A model generated the notes under the pieces. The model saw only the letters and a program-made list of their open reading frames with translations. It made no database searches and was not told the origin of the DNA. Position numbers and translations under genes: made by a program. From a virus, in the IMG/VR virus record IMGVR_UViG_3300025122_000109, positions 1-28,170 of that record: 28,170 nt of DNA. One strand, written 5' to 3'. Of this stretch, positions 9,601 to 16,990 are shown piece after piece; position 1 is the stretch's first letter, and each line of letters opens with the position of its first letter.

Positions 9601-9752
9601 ATATTGAGGCTTGTAGTAGGCTTCTACAGTCTCTTAAGAAGTGGTTTAGAAATATTATTATTATTTCTCATGTCGATGCAATAAAGGACGCGGTCGATAA
9701 TTCTCTGGAGATAGTTAGAAATGAAAAGGACTCAAAAGTTTTCAATGGATAA
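6615..9752 (+). CDS. 47-46: Fused recombination nuclease, gp47 (Mre11/SbcD) + gp46 (Rad50/SbcC)
   Basis: One uninterrupted 1045-residue frame joins two proteins that T4 makes separately (about 340 and 560 residues). The N-terminal ~330 residues are an Mre11/SbcD metallophosphatase: HLADIHW (Asp8, His10), GGDIVHN, LGNHDG, a later LFHGAVWG and GDIHKKQF, the order of metal-binding motifs in the family. From about residue 375 comes a Rad50/SbcC ATPase: Walker A GRNARGKS (Lys408), a long coiled coil with a central cysteine hook (Cys720 and Cys727), the signature ELASGMEKMM (953-962) and Walker B MLIIDEGFGSLDE (Asp986, Glu987). The complex resects DNA ends for recombination-dependent replication. 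The gene begins 57 bases after its neighbour, and the next start lies inside its end. Confidence 0.92.
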   Translation: MKIIHLADIHWRGLSRHDEYRESFSCFLDQARELNPDVIYVGGDIVHNKTQGISPELIDCLCWWFTSLSDIAPTHVILGNHDGLVLNKDRQDAISPIIEALNNPNIFLYKDSGVFPISGHPGFNWCVFSCFDEPGWKHIEPVENDINIALFHGAVWGSKTDIDWEIEGDVTDDLFKDFDFSLLGDIHKKQFLNKEKTIAYCGSSIQQNYGEDTGKGFLFWDIRSKDDFDVEFHEIPHEKPFVTIDWLGSVGETINEASIFPYGSRFRIRSKRTLNQASTKQIQEELKRTNEASEVVFKSDSTFDVSKIRTGAGILDRENLRDSNTHKRILREYYKESDITDENLSDMCDLVDRYMSQISKNDESLRNSRWQINSMRFDNLFSYGSGNFINFENLQGITGIFGRNARGKSSIIGSLMYGLFNTTDRGSIKNLHIINSRKNSCKASIDISINGEPIRILRSTMKHQTRKGEVYASTGLQLYKIDDKGKIIGDLTEEQRRETEKILRRMIGTPEDFLMTSLASQGEMNTFIKEGATSRKAILTKFLDLEIFDLMHDIAKSESSAVRSSVKSYPDIDWDEASDDFLLNLDKNNDDLLKIEKDILLKRSNLSKLSVDLAISDNPDIITISEFNSQKKLIRSNQNKVNELSDSISQIQSEIDVKKSKILTIDLVKSDFSIDNLRDSLVQKKILERKIVQLNHDYMINEKELKRQKKSIKKLNNIPCGDQFPKCKFIKDSHRDKNMIDKHAEIVRMSMSILNDAKLSLDIMSQNFIEDNIEKYESLVSMQSSLSLEISSSEISLNNYINDFNRAKLDLDKSVSDLSSMRDRLVKDGENPSSVIRSSIVSLEKEIKSDDLKRTDILKTIAEIKVRLEKIEEDRERFEKFKSELNVYDLFMKAVSKKGIPLQIILSQLPIINSEISKILHGVVGFTVELEANPDSNAMDVFINYGDSRRVIELASGMEKMMSSLAIRVALINVSSLTKTNMLIIDEGFGSLDESNIEACSRLLQSLKKWFRNIIIISHVDAIKDAVDNSLEIVRNEKDSKVFNG

Positions 9753-10008
9753 AAATAGGACATTTACAGTCTTAGAAAGAGGAAATTGGAGCAATTCTCA
9801 GATGTTTTGTCCAGTTTGTGAATTTGTTATGGAGAGCTATTCTGATTATGATCACTATGAAGAGTACAAGTGTTGTAAGGAATGTTTCTTAAAATTTGTT
9901 GAGCCTAGAAAAAAGAAGTGGAAAGATGGGTGGCGTCCTAAAAAGGACGAAATAGATAGATATAAGGATGACACTCGTTGTCGTCCTCCATCTTTTATTT
10001 TGAGTTGA
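9721..10008 (+). CDS. Small zinc-finger-like phage protein, 95 aa
   Basis: I start it at ATG 9721, ten bases after GGAG at 9707-9710; this overlaps the end of the fused nuclease gene by 32 bases. An in-frame ATG at 9745 is possible but has no well-spaced ribosome site. Two cysteine pairs, FCPVCEF and KCCKECF, are separated by an acidic aromatic stretch, which looks like a single zinc-binding fold, followed by a basic tail with KKKWKDGWRPKKDEI. I have seen similar short proteins in T4-like phages with no known function. Translational coupling to the nuclease and position before the terminase block are the only functional hints; a role in DNA binding or packaging is speculation. Confidence 0.65.
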   Translation: MKRTQKFSMDKNRTFTVLERGNWSNSQMFCPVCEFVMESYSDYDHYEEYKCCKECFLKFVEPRKKKWKDGWRPKKDEIDRYKDDTRCRPPSFILS

Positions 10009-10038
10009 TCGCGATAATTAATATTAAAGAGGATATAA

Positions 10039-10425
10039 ATGCTTAATTCAAGTGAAATCAGTGCCCTGGGCCAGTGTCTTAATGATAATTGGGCTGGAAG
10101 TACTTTGGGTGATTTTAGATCACCGACAATGGCAATTAGGTCATCTCTTAGCGGAGATGTTTTAACATGTACATATACAACAATAGTTAATCTTGCATCT
10201 GAGAGAAATCTCAGGGATCAGGTAAAAGTTTTTGAAGAGGAATCAATTAAGCTTTTAAAGGATTATGTGAAAGAGCTAAAGAAGAAGTTTAAAGATTCGA
10301 CAGGAAGAGCTTTAAAGGTAAAGGATCTTGCAACAAGAGATAGTGTTGAACTTATAACTACATCACCATTTACTCCTAGAAAGACAGCATATTACAGAAG
10401 ATTTTCAGATTTTAGCCTGGAGTAA
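10039..10425 (+). CDS. Hypothetical protein before terminase, 128 aa
   Basis: Not recognised. It starts with ATG 10039 after an AAAGAGG ribosome site. The product is a soluble alpha/beta protein: a first half with short strands (VLTCTYTTIVNLA), then a strongly helical, basic stretch (about residues 60-100: LLKDYVKELKKKFKD), ending with FTPRKTAYYRRFSDFSLE. The aromatic, basic end could contact DNA or a partner. It lies 5 bases before the large terminase start, in the position where the small terminase subunit gp16 stands in T4. I cannot show a gp16-type coiled-coil or helix-turn-helix organisation, so a small terminase role is only a positional suggestion. Confidence 0.6.
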   Translation: MLNSSEISALGQCLNDNWAGSTLGDFRSPTMAIRSSLSGDVLTCTYTTIVNLASERNLRDQVKVFEEESIKLLKDYVKELKKKFKDSTGRALKVKDLATRDSVELITTSPFTPRKTAYYRRFSDFSLE

Positions 10426-10430
10426 ATATT

Positions 10431-12056
10431 GTGGCCAAAATTAATAAGTCTAGACAAGTATCTGAGATCATCAAGTGTGGAAAAGATCCTAAGTACTTTT
10501 TCAACTCATATCTAAAGATACAGCATCCTGTTAGAGGACTTATTGATTTTGACACGTATGAGTTTCAGGATGACTGTGTTGATATATTTCTTGATAGTAG
10601 ATTTTCTATAATACTAAAATCAAGACAGTTAGGTCTTTCAACTCTAGTTGCTGCATACTCTGTCTGGATGGCAATATTCCAGCGTGAAAAGAATATACTG
10701 ATCATTGCAACAAAATTATCAGTTGCACAAAACTTTATTACAAAAGTTAAGACAATGATTAGAAACCTTCCAAAGTGGCTTATATTGCCTGAGATTGTTG
10801 AGAATAATAAACAGCTTATAAAGTTTAGCCACGGCTCTTCAATTAAGGCAATACCAACATCAGAAGATGCAGGTAGGTCCGAGGCTTTATCTCTTCTGAT
10901 TGTTGACGAGGCAGCATTTGTTAGAAATTTTGACACAATATGGACTGGGTTATATCCAACAGTTTCAACAGGGGGTCGAGTTATAGTTCTATCAACTCCA
11001 AATGGCGTCGGCGGACAATATTATACGCTTTATACTGAGGCTGAATCTGGATTAAATGAATTCACATCTATAAGGCTTCCGTGGAATGTCCACCCGGAAA
11101 GGGGTGACGAATGGTTTGACAATACTACTAGGAACTTGTCAGATAGACAGATTTCACAGGAGTATCTGTGTGATTTTGCGTCGTCAGGAGAGACATTCCT
11201 ATCAGCAAAAGACATAGAGTGGCTAAGGGCTAATATAAAATCACCAATTGACAGAGATGGTGATGATATGAATGTTTGGATATGGAAGTACCCTCTATCA
11301 GAGCACAGCTATATCATGACTGCAGATGTCTCTCGGGGAGATTCAAAAGATTTTTCAACATTTCACATTATTGATGTGGATGAGGGAGAGTGTGTTGCAG
11401 AGTATAAAGGGAAGATCCCACCAGATAGATTTGCAGAGCTATTGCATAAGTTTGGAATGAAGTATAATGGCGCACTATTGTGTCCAGAAAATAATAGCTA
11501 TGGGTATGCAACTATTTTAAAATTAAAAGAATTGCAATATCCAAACCTATATTATAAAAAGAGAAAAGGTGTGTACATAGGTGGATATGTGCCTTTAGCA
11601 GATCAGTCTCTTGCTGGATTCACAACAAGCGGCAAGACAAGAAATCTTATTTTAACAAAGCTAGAAGAGGTTTTAAGAAATAAGCAAATTATGATATACT
11701 CTACAAGATTCTACGAGGAGACAAAGACTTTTAGCTGGAGCGGGACAAAAGCACAGGCACAGAAGGGATATAATGATGATCTTATTATTAGCTTTGCCAT
11801 AGCGATGTGGCTATATGATTCATCATCAGGATATAATAAAAATTCAAAAGTTTTAAATGATGAAATGCTCAAGGCTATGAAGATGACAAGAAATTCATAT
11901 GATGACATGCCCGGAGCGATACTCGAGGGAAGACCCCACAGTGCAACTACAAGGGATCCAAAAACACAACCTGATGATTTTAAGAAGAAGTCTCTGTCTC
12001 ACGGGTGGAATGAAAAACAGCGAATAATGTCTGAGTGGGATTGGCTCATTAAGTGA
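10431..12056 (+). CDS. 17: Terminase large subunit, T4 gp17-like
   Basis: GTG start at 10431. The 541-residue protein has both halves of the packaging motor. The ATPase contains a deviant Walker A, LKSRQLGLST (residues 62-71), where the usual lysine before S/T is Leu but a lysine lies just upstream at residue 63; Walker B LLIVDEAAF with Asp159 and Glu160; and the coupling motif VLSTPNG. The C-terminal RNase H-type nuclease has Asp299 in TADVSRGDSKDFS, Glu353 in CPENNSYG and Asp449/Asp450 in YNDDLIISFA. It docks on the portal, pumps DNA into the prohead and cuts concatemers. The portal gene follows after 9 bases. It is somewhat shorter than T4 gp17 (610 residues), mainly N-terminally. Confidence 0.95.
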   Translation: MAKINKSRQVSEIIKCGKDPKYFFNSYLKIQHPVRGLIDFDTYEFQDDCVDIFLDSRFSIILKSRQLGLSTLVAAYSVWMAIFQREKNILIIATKLSVAQNFITKVKTMIRNLPKWLILPEIVENNKQLIKFSHGSSIKAIPTSEDAGRSEALSLLIVDEAAFVRNFDTIWTGLYPTVSTGGRVIVLSTPNGVGGQYYTLYTEAESGLNEFTSIRLPWNVHPERGDEWFDNTTRNLSDRQISQEYLCDFASSGETFLSAKDIEWLRANIKSPIDRDGDDMNVWIWKYPLSEHSYIMTADVSRGDSKDFSTFHIIDVDEGECVAEYKGKIPPDRFAELLHKFGMKYNGALLCPENNSYGYATILKLKELQYPNLYYKKRKGVYIGGYVPLADQSLAGFTTSGKTRNLILTKLEEVLRNKQIMIYSTRFYEETKTFSWSGTKAQAQKGYNDDLIISFAIAMWLYDSSSGYNKNSKVLNDEMLKAMKMTRNSYDDMPGAILEGRPHSATTRDPKTQPDDFKKKSLSHGWNEKQRIMSEWDWLIK

Positions 12057-12065
12057 GGATAGGGT

Positions 12066-14072
12066 ATGGCAAACGATAAAAGTGCTGGGCTGTTTAGAAG
12101 GCTCACAAAGCTATTTAGAAGCGGTCCAGTAATAAAGCGAAAAGTTAGGGACTTTGAGTCATCTCAAAAATCTACATCTGCGTTCGAGCTCTTTAGAAGA
12201 AATCAAAGCAATGTATATAACACTGCGATGAGTGCATATGGCACGTATGATAGGATGGCTCGATATTCAGATTTTTCAGAGATGGAGTATACTCCTGAAA
12301 TAAGCTCAGCACTTGACATATATGCTGAAGAGACAGTTGCGGCTGATGAGAGAGGAAATGTTTTACACGTCTATTCAGAAAATCCCTCTATAGAGAAGGT
12401 TTTGTCAGAGTTGTTTTATGATACAATAAATGTTGAGTTTAACTTAACAGCCTGGGCTAGAAACTTATGTAAGTACGGTGACTTTTTTCTTTTTAATGAT
12501 GTCTCTCCTGAGCATGGAGTCATTAGTGCATATCCAATCCCAGTTAATGAGATAGAGAGAGAGGAGGGTTTTGATCCCATGGATCCAGCCGCCGTGAGAT
12601 ATAGGTGGGTCACACAGGGAAATCAGGTTCTTGAGAATTGGCAGGTGTGTCACATGCGGGTTCTTGGAAATGATGCATTTCTTCCTTATGGATCGTCTGT
12701 TCTCGAGGCAGCAAGAAGAATATGGAGACAGTTGATTTTAGTTGAAGATGCTATGTTAGTTTATAGAATCGTTAGATCTCCTGAGAGAAGAGTTTTTTAT
12801 GTTGATGTTGGGAATGTTCCCCCTGAGGATATAGGAAACTACATGGAACAGGTGCAGTCAACTCTCAAGAAAGCACAGGTTGTTGATAAGAATACAGGAA
12901 GAGTTGACTTAAGATATAATCCGCTAAGCGTAGATGAAGATTATTATTTACCAGTTAGGGGTGCAGAATCTGGCACAAAGATCGACACTCTTGCAGGGGG
13001 CGCAAATGCAACAGCCATCGAAGATGTCGAATATATTCAGAAAAAACTATTTGCAGCTCTAAAGATACCAAAGGCATACCTTGGTTATGATGAGGGTCTC
13101 GGTGCAAAGGCAACACTATCTCAGGAAGACATAAGATTCTCAAGAACAATAGCAAGAATACAGAGAACAGTTATATCTGAGCTTAATAAGATGGCTATTA
13201 TTCATCTATACTGTAACGGATACGAGGGAGAAGATCTTTTAGATTTCTCTTTACAATTGTCGAATCCCTCTACAATAGCACAGCAACAGAAACTTGAGCT
13301 ATACAGGACTAGATTTGAAATATCAACATCAGCTGCTGGTGTAGAGGGTCTTGTTAGTAAGGATTGGATGAGAAAGACACTGTTTAATATGACAGATGAT
13401 GATATAAGAATCATTAGAGAAGAGAGAGTTGCTGATAAGCTTGAGGATCTAAAAGTTGAATCTGTTAAGCTTCCTGGCGGCGCAGAAGATGAGACAGATC
13501 TAGGTTCTGAGATGGAGATACCAGCTGGCGATACAGGTCTGGAGACAGCCGGAGACACAAGAAATTCACTAGGTCTAGATATAATATCTAGCCCATTGTC
13601 AATAATGGATGATAATGCTCCCATCAGGGCTCAGAGTAATGTTGACAGATACGCTGGGTTGATAAGTGAGGTTATTGACGACGATGATGATGATGATGAT
13701 GTAGAAGAATCAGATGAGACTCCTGCAGAGAAGGAGGTAAGGTGGAATTCTCCAAGAAGAAGAAGAGGAGAGCCCTCAGTTGATCACCTTGGTCTTGTAA
13801 CACATAATAGAAAGAAACATGGCGTGGCTGATTCTCTTGTGGGAGACATAACAAAGCATGAAAAATACAAAAGAAAAAGTGATGCTAAAAAAGATGTAAA
13901 TCCCTTAAAAGGAGCAGGAAAGCTAACTGAGGATGATGATTTTATAGATGCGTTCTTAGATCGAAAGATAGAACATCAGGCTAGAATGACATCTCAGATA
14001 AGATCTACGATAAAATCTCTTGATGCTAAAAAGAGCCAAAATAAAATTATCTTAGAGAGTGATGAGATTTAA
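12066..14072 (+). CDS. 20: Portal (head vertex) protein, T4 gp20-like, with long acidic C-terminal extension
   Basis: At 668 residues it is longer than T4 gp20 (524). The N-terminal ~460 residues show the portal family pattern: MEYTPEISSALDIYAEET early on, VRYRWVTQGNQVLENWQVCHMRV, the stem/crown region with LVEDAMLVYRIVRSPERRVFYVDVGNVPP, and KLFAALKIPKAYLGYDEGL, all recognisable features of T4-type portals. It forms the dodecameric ring through which DNA passes and on which head assembly starts. The extra ~200 residues after the core contain acidic and low-complexity segments, including eight Asp in a row (13678-13701), and end in a charged helix ending ILESDEI. The extension is unlike T4 and may contact scaffold or terminase; that is inference. 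Confidence 0.9.
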   Translation: MANDKSAGLFRRLTKLFRSGPVIKRKVRDFESSQKSTSAFELFRRNQSNVYNTAMSAYGTYDRMARYSDFSEMEYTPEISSALDIYAEETVAADERGNVLHVYSENPSIEKVLSELFYDTINVEFNLTAWARNLCKYGDFFLFNDVSPEHGVISAYPIPVNEIEREEGFDPMDPAAVRYRWVTQGNQVLENWQVCHMRVLGNDAFLPYGSSVLEAARRIWRQLILVEDAMLVYRIVRSPERRVFYVDVGNVPPEDIGNYMEQVQSTLKKAQVVDKNTGRVDLRYNPLSVDEDYYLPVRGAESGTKIDTLAGGANATAIEDVEYIQKKLFAALKIPKAYLGYDEGLGAKATLSQEDIRFSRTIARIQRTVISELNKMAIIHLYCNGYEGEDLLDFSLQLSNPSTIAQQQKLELYRTRFEISTSAAGVEGLVSKDWMRKTLFNMTDDDIRIIREERVADKLEDLKVESVKLPGGAEDETDLGSEMEIPAGDTGLETAGDTRNSLGLDIISSPLSIMDDNAPIRAQSNVDRYAGLISEVIDDDDDDDDVEESDETPAEKEVRWNSPRRRRGEPSVDHLGLVTHNRKKHGVADSLVGDITKHEKYKRKSDAKKDVNPLKGAGKLTEDDDFIDAFLDRKIEHQARMTSQIRSTIKSLDAKKSQNKIILESDEI

Positions 14073-14116
14073 TTAATACTATGACATATTTAATGATACG
14101 TGCTATAAAGACTCTG

Positions 14117-14126
14117 TTGTTATAAT
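14117..14126 (+). promoter_or_regulatory. Extended -10 promoter-like box before the capsid maturation block
   Basis: TTGTTATAAT, identical to 5223-5232, lies in the 77-base gap between the portal gene and the next one and about 23 bases upstream of ATG 14150. It has TG one base before a perfect TATAAT. No convincing -35 is seen. An ATATTTA element also occurs at 14086-14092 in the same gap. Candidate start of a transcript for the prohead genes. Confidence 0.35.
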
Positions 14127-14149
14127 CTGCAGAGAAGGGATGAATTAAA

Positions 14150-15007
14150 ATGGGAAAATCTCACAACAAGAAAAGAAATGTAGGGATTATTTACGAGCTT
14201 CTTTTAAGAAATATATCAAATGCTTTGATAAAAAATGACAAGAGATCAGCAAAGAAGGCTCTTAATATAATTGAGACAAGATTTAGTAAGTCAACAGAGC
14301 TTTATAAGGAGTTTAGACTTTTTAACGCTCTGGCTAAGTCAACAGTGAGTGATACATCTGTAGCAGCAGCTATTTTAACTGAAGCTAAAAACGCAGCAAG
14401 ACGATGTGACACTCGTCGCCTAAATAGTGAGAAATCTCTCTTGATAAGGGATATAAATCACAATCTTAAAGATGACAGCTTTTATCACAGAAGGGTGCCA
14501 GAATATAAGACTTATGCAACTATTCAAACTCTTTTGAACGAGTGGCGTCTTGCAGACATGTCAGATCTATCTAAGACAATTCAGTTTGAGTCAAAGGTTG
14601 TAGAGTGGCTTATTAAACAGGATAAAGTCACAGTAAATGTTGAAGATATGAAAAATCCAAATATTGACTCTCTTGTTGTCAAAATTATGTCTGAAAAAAT
14701 AAATAAAAAATATGGTGGAAAGCTAGGAGACTTACAGAGACATTTGTTAAAGGAATATGTCTTTTCACTAACAGACGATAAAGATGATAGAATTAGGTCA
14801 GTGTTAAATGACATCAAGGATAACACTATTTTAGATCTAGACAGTCTGAAAAATTCAACAAGTAATAGCATTATTCTTGAGAAAATTGATCTGGTGAGAT
14901 CTAAAATTTATAGTGAAAATCTTGAAAAAATAGATGATGATTCAATATCACGATTTTTAGTATTGATTAATTTAAGAAAAGAGATAGGAGATACATTAAA
15001 TGAGTGA
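14150..15007 (+). CDS. Conserved head-region protein of unknown function, 285 aa
   Basis: ATG 14150 lies nine bases after AGAAGGGA. The product is almost entirely helical and charged, opening with a basic stretch (MGKSHNKKRN) and IIYELLLRNISNALIKND, followed by helical segments through LNEWRLADMSDLSKTIQFE. I recall similar proteins in T4-like marine phages at the same place, between portal and prohead protease, where T4 carries the small core proteins gp67 and gp68. It is much larger than either, so equivalence cannot be claimed. The stop overlaps the protease start by 8 bases, which suggests coupled expression. Possible prohead core or assembly factor. Confidence 0.6.
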   Translation: MGKSHNKKRNVGIIYELLLRNISNALIKNDKRSAKKALNIIETRFSKSTELYKEFRLFNALAKSTVSDTSVAAAILTEAKNAARRCDTRRLNSEKSLLIRDINHNLKDDSFYHRRVPEYKTYATIQTLLNEWRLADMSDLSKTIQFESKVVEWLIKQDKVTVNVEDMKNPNIDSLVVKIMSEKINKKYGGKLGDLQRHLLKEYVFSLTDDKDDRIRSVLNDIKDNTILDLDSLKNSTSNSIILEKIDLVRSKIYSENLEKIDDDSISRFLVLINLRKEIGDTLNE

Positions 15008-15608
15008 TAGTTCAAAATTAAAACTTTTAACTGAGTGGACTCCTCTGTCTGTAAGCAAGAACAAGGTTAAGGAGTCTATGAGATCCAACGAAGGTCGTGT
15101 AGTTCTTAATGGAGTTTTACAGAAGTGTGATACTTTAAATCAGAACGGAAGAATATATCCGAGATCAATACTTGAAAGAGAGATAATAAATTATCAGAAA
15201 TTTATCAGAGAGAGAAGGGCACTAGGTGAGTGTGATCATCCCGATAGTTCAGTTGTTGAGCTTAAAAATGTATCGCATCTTGTAACATCAGCTCGTGTAG
15301 AGGGTGATGATGTCATAGGCACTATTGAGATTCTTGACACACCTAACGGAAATATATTAAAAAATTTAATAGAGGCTGGAGTAACTCTTGGTATATCTTC
15401 TAGAGGAGTTGGATCCACAAGAAATGAGGGAGACTCTCAGATAGTTCAAGAAGATTTTCAACTAATATGTTTTGATATGGTTAGTGAGCCGTCAACACCT
15501 GGAGCATTTATGCTGAGAGAGGGTAAGATTTCTAAAGGTGACCTTGATAAGCATTTTACCTCAACAGACAAGATTGATAGAATTTTTAACGATATACTTA
15601 AGTGGTGA
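15000..15608 (+). CDS. 21: Prohead core protease, T4 gp21-like
   Basis: The 202-residue length is close to T4 gp21 (212). The start at 15000 overlaps the upstream gene by 8 bases. Family hallmarks are visible: NGRIYPRSILEREI, the catalytic-histidine segment GECDHPDS (His80), SHLVTSARVEGDDVIGTIEIL, and the serine segment LGISSRGVGS (Ser133/Ser134), then DMVSEPSTPGA. The enzyme sits in the scaffold core and, once the prohead is complete, cuts scaffold, internal proteins and the capsid protein after Glu in (L/I)xE sites, which triggers expansion. It stands in the T4 gene order between portal and scaffold, although four small genes intervene before the scaffold here. Confidence 0.92.
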   Translation: MSDSSKLKLLTEWTPLSVSKNKVKESMRSNEGRVVLNGVLQKCDTLNQNGRIYPRSILEREIINYQKFIRERRALGECDHPDSSVVELKNVSHLVTSARVEGDDVIGTIEILDTPNGNILKNLIEAGVTLGISSRGVGSTRNEGDSQIVQEDFQLICFDMVSEPSTPGAFMLREGKISKGDLDKHFTSTDKIDRIFNDILKW

Positions 15609-15611
15609 AAT

Positions 15612-16124
15612 TTGCCAAGTCAGAAATTTACAAAATCTCATCTTAAGTCTCTTGTGAAAGAGTGTCTTTTAGAAATTTTACATGAAGGCGCAGGATCTAG
15701 CGGTTATGAATATCAAGATAATATGATTTCTGAAAGCCGCGCTGCAGGTCGACCTCGCCAAAGAAAGCACGCAGAGAGACCACCAGCAAGAAGACCTTCT
15801 CTAGACAGCGTAACCTGGCAATCAAAATCAGAAAAACAAGTAGAAAATCCTAACTTCTCAAATAGAGTTAAAACTCTAACAAATCAGATAACTTCTGATC
15901 CTGTTTTATCCGATATTTTCGCTGATACAGCAATGACAACTCTTCAAGAGCAGGTGGGAGCTGAAAGAATAGGTCCTTCTGGGATGTCTCTTCCAAGCTC
16001 CGCAGCAGGAGATACTGCTGCAAGGCTTGCTCATTCTTCAACACCTGAGGAGCTTTTCTCTGAGTCTGCGGGAAAGTGGGCAGCACTTGCATTTGGTGAT
16101 TCACCAAAGGCAGATCATAGATAA
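15612..16124 (+). CDS. Unknown protein after prohead protease, TTG start, 170 aa
   Basis: Not recognised. The likely start is TTG at 15612, three bases after the protease stop; the next in-frame ATG would remove about 37 residues, including the best-structured part. The N-terminus, KFTKSHLKSLVKECLLEILHEG, is a predicted amphipathic helix, and the rest is polar, low in aromatic residues and rich in Ser, Ala, Pro and Arg (RPRQRKHAERPPARR), hence probably mostly disordered, with a short helical end near EELFSESAGKWAALAF. The helix followed by a basic disordered tail resembles a packaged internal or core protein. It carries a potential gp21-type site LLE at residues 19-21. Function is not established. 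Confidence 0.6.
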   Translation: MPSQKFTKSHLKSLVKECLLEILHEGAGSSGYEYQDNMISESRAAGRPRQRKHAERPPARRPSLDSVTWQSKSEKQVENPNFSNRVKTLTNQITSDPVLSDIFADTAMTTLQEQVGAERIGPSGMSLPSSAAGDTAARLAHSSTPEELFSESAGKWAALAFGDSPKADHR

Positions 16125-16192
16125 TAAAAATATCTTCAACAGTAGAAAATTTCCTCAGTTTAAAATAGTTAGTTATGACGAGGAGGTTTTCA

Positions 16193-16432
16193 ATGAGCAA
16201 AAAGCTTACAGTCAGTCGTATTAGAGATATTATCCAAGAAGAGAAGAAGAAACTTAAACAAGCTAGCACAGCTGAGACTGTCAAAGATGCATGGTCGGGC
16301 GGAGATAATTTAGTCAATCAAATTGATTTTATTAAAAAGCTTGGAATAAAAGAGGCAAGACTTAGAAAAAGAGCGAGAGGAATAGCAAAGGCAAGAAGAA
16401 TTTTAAAGAAGCAGATTGTTAAAGATATTTAG
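16193..16432 (+). CDS. Small basic helical protein in capsid block, 79 aa
   Basis: I start it at ATG 16193 because a strong GAGGAGG ribosome site lies at 16179-16185, seven bases upstream; an ATG at 16175 would lie upstream of that site. The product begins MSKKLTVSRIRDIIQEEKKKL and ends with a very basic helix (RLRKRARGIAKARRILKKQIV), so it is likely to bind DNA or an acidic core. IIQE at 13-16 fits the (L/I)xE cleavage rule of the prohead protease. T4 has a small core protein, gp67 (80 residues), in this neighbourhood, but I see no sequence match and only note the similar size. It follows a 68-base gap after the previous gene. Confidence 0.65.
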   Translation: MSKKLTVSRIRDIIQEEKKKLKQASTAETVKDAWSGGDNLVNQIDFIKKLGIKEARLRKRARGIAKARRILKKQIVKDI

Positions 16433-16486
16433 TAGTCTCTTTTTTTAAAACAGGAATACTTATAAACAACACTATTAGGAGAAATT

Positions 16487-16987
16487 ATGGCAGAGCAACC
16501 GCAAACAATTGTAGAGACGAATCCCCCTTCTGAGAGTCCTTTGGGGTCTAGAAACGAGATAAACTTGCAGGCAATGTTTGGTGCATCTCCAATATACAGC
16601 GGCCAGCTCACAGACGATGAGAGAAAGTCTACGTTTCAAAAAGGTGACTATAGTGCTCTCGATGGAGTCGTAACAAGCGGGTTTGGATTAAATAGCTTTA
16701 ATAGAGACTATTCAGAGAATGATCCTCCAAACTTAGAAGATGTTGAGACCGGCGGTGGTGGACTACCTGCAACACCATACGTTCCAAATCCCACATCTCC
16801 TGGGCCTGGTAGCACATTCGCCGGTGATCAAGCAGAGTTTACAGGTGAGATTCCAGAGAGCACTCCAGAGTTCGGCTCAGGATTGGGTGCGACCACTTCT
16901 CCAAGCGTAACAAGCGCAGAGATAGAAAAACAAACATTGGGCTCATACATCTCAGGAAGATCCTATGCTGGATCAGACGGTACGTAA
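16487..16987 (+). CDS. Pro/Gly/Ser-rich head-region protein, 166 aa
   Basis: Not recognised. ATG 16487 has an AGGAG site at 16476-16480. The sequence is low in secondary structure: after a short segment with NEINLQAMFGASPIYSG there are long runs of Pro, Gly, Ser and Thr, including GGGGLPATPYVPNPTSPGPG, and few charged residues. No cysteine, membrane segment or enzyme motif is present. It is followed after only three bases by a similarly flexible protein at 16991. Both lie between the prohead protease and the scaffold, so roles as prohead core, minor head or capsid-surface components are possible. A TATAAAC-like box lies at 16461-16467 in the leader. Confidence 0.55.
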   Translation: MAEQPQTIVETNPPSESPLGSRNEINLQAMFGASPIYSGQLTDDERKSTFQKGDYSALDGVVTSGFGLNSFNRDYSENDPPNLEDVETGGGGLPATPYVPNPTSPGPGSTFAGDQAEFTGEIPESTPEFGSGLGATTSPSVTSAEIEKQTLGSYISGRSYAGSDGT

Positions 16988-16990
16988 TAA

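Noticed and set aside
10039-10425. Small terminase subunit gp16
   Set aside because: Position fits, but no gp16-type helical signature is visible, so it is left as hypothetical.
13678-13701. GAT/GAC run in the portal gene as a microsatellite or phase-variation tract
   Set aside because: It is a trinucleotide-type run in frame, so length changes would not switch the gene off; it reads as an ordinary acidic run.
16193-16432. gp67 prohead core protein
   Set aside because: Only size and neighbourhood agree; there is no sequence pattern to support the name.
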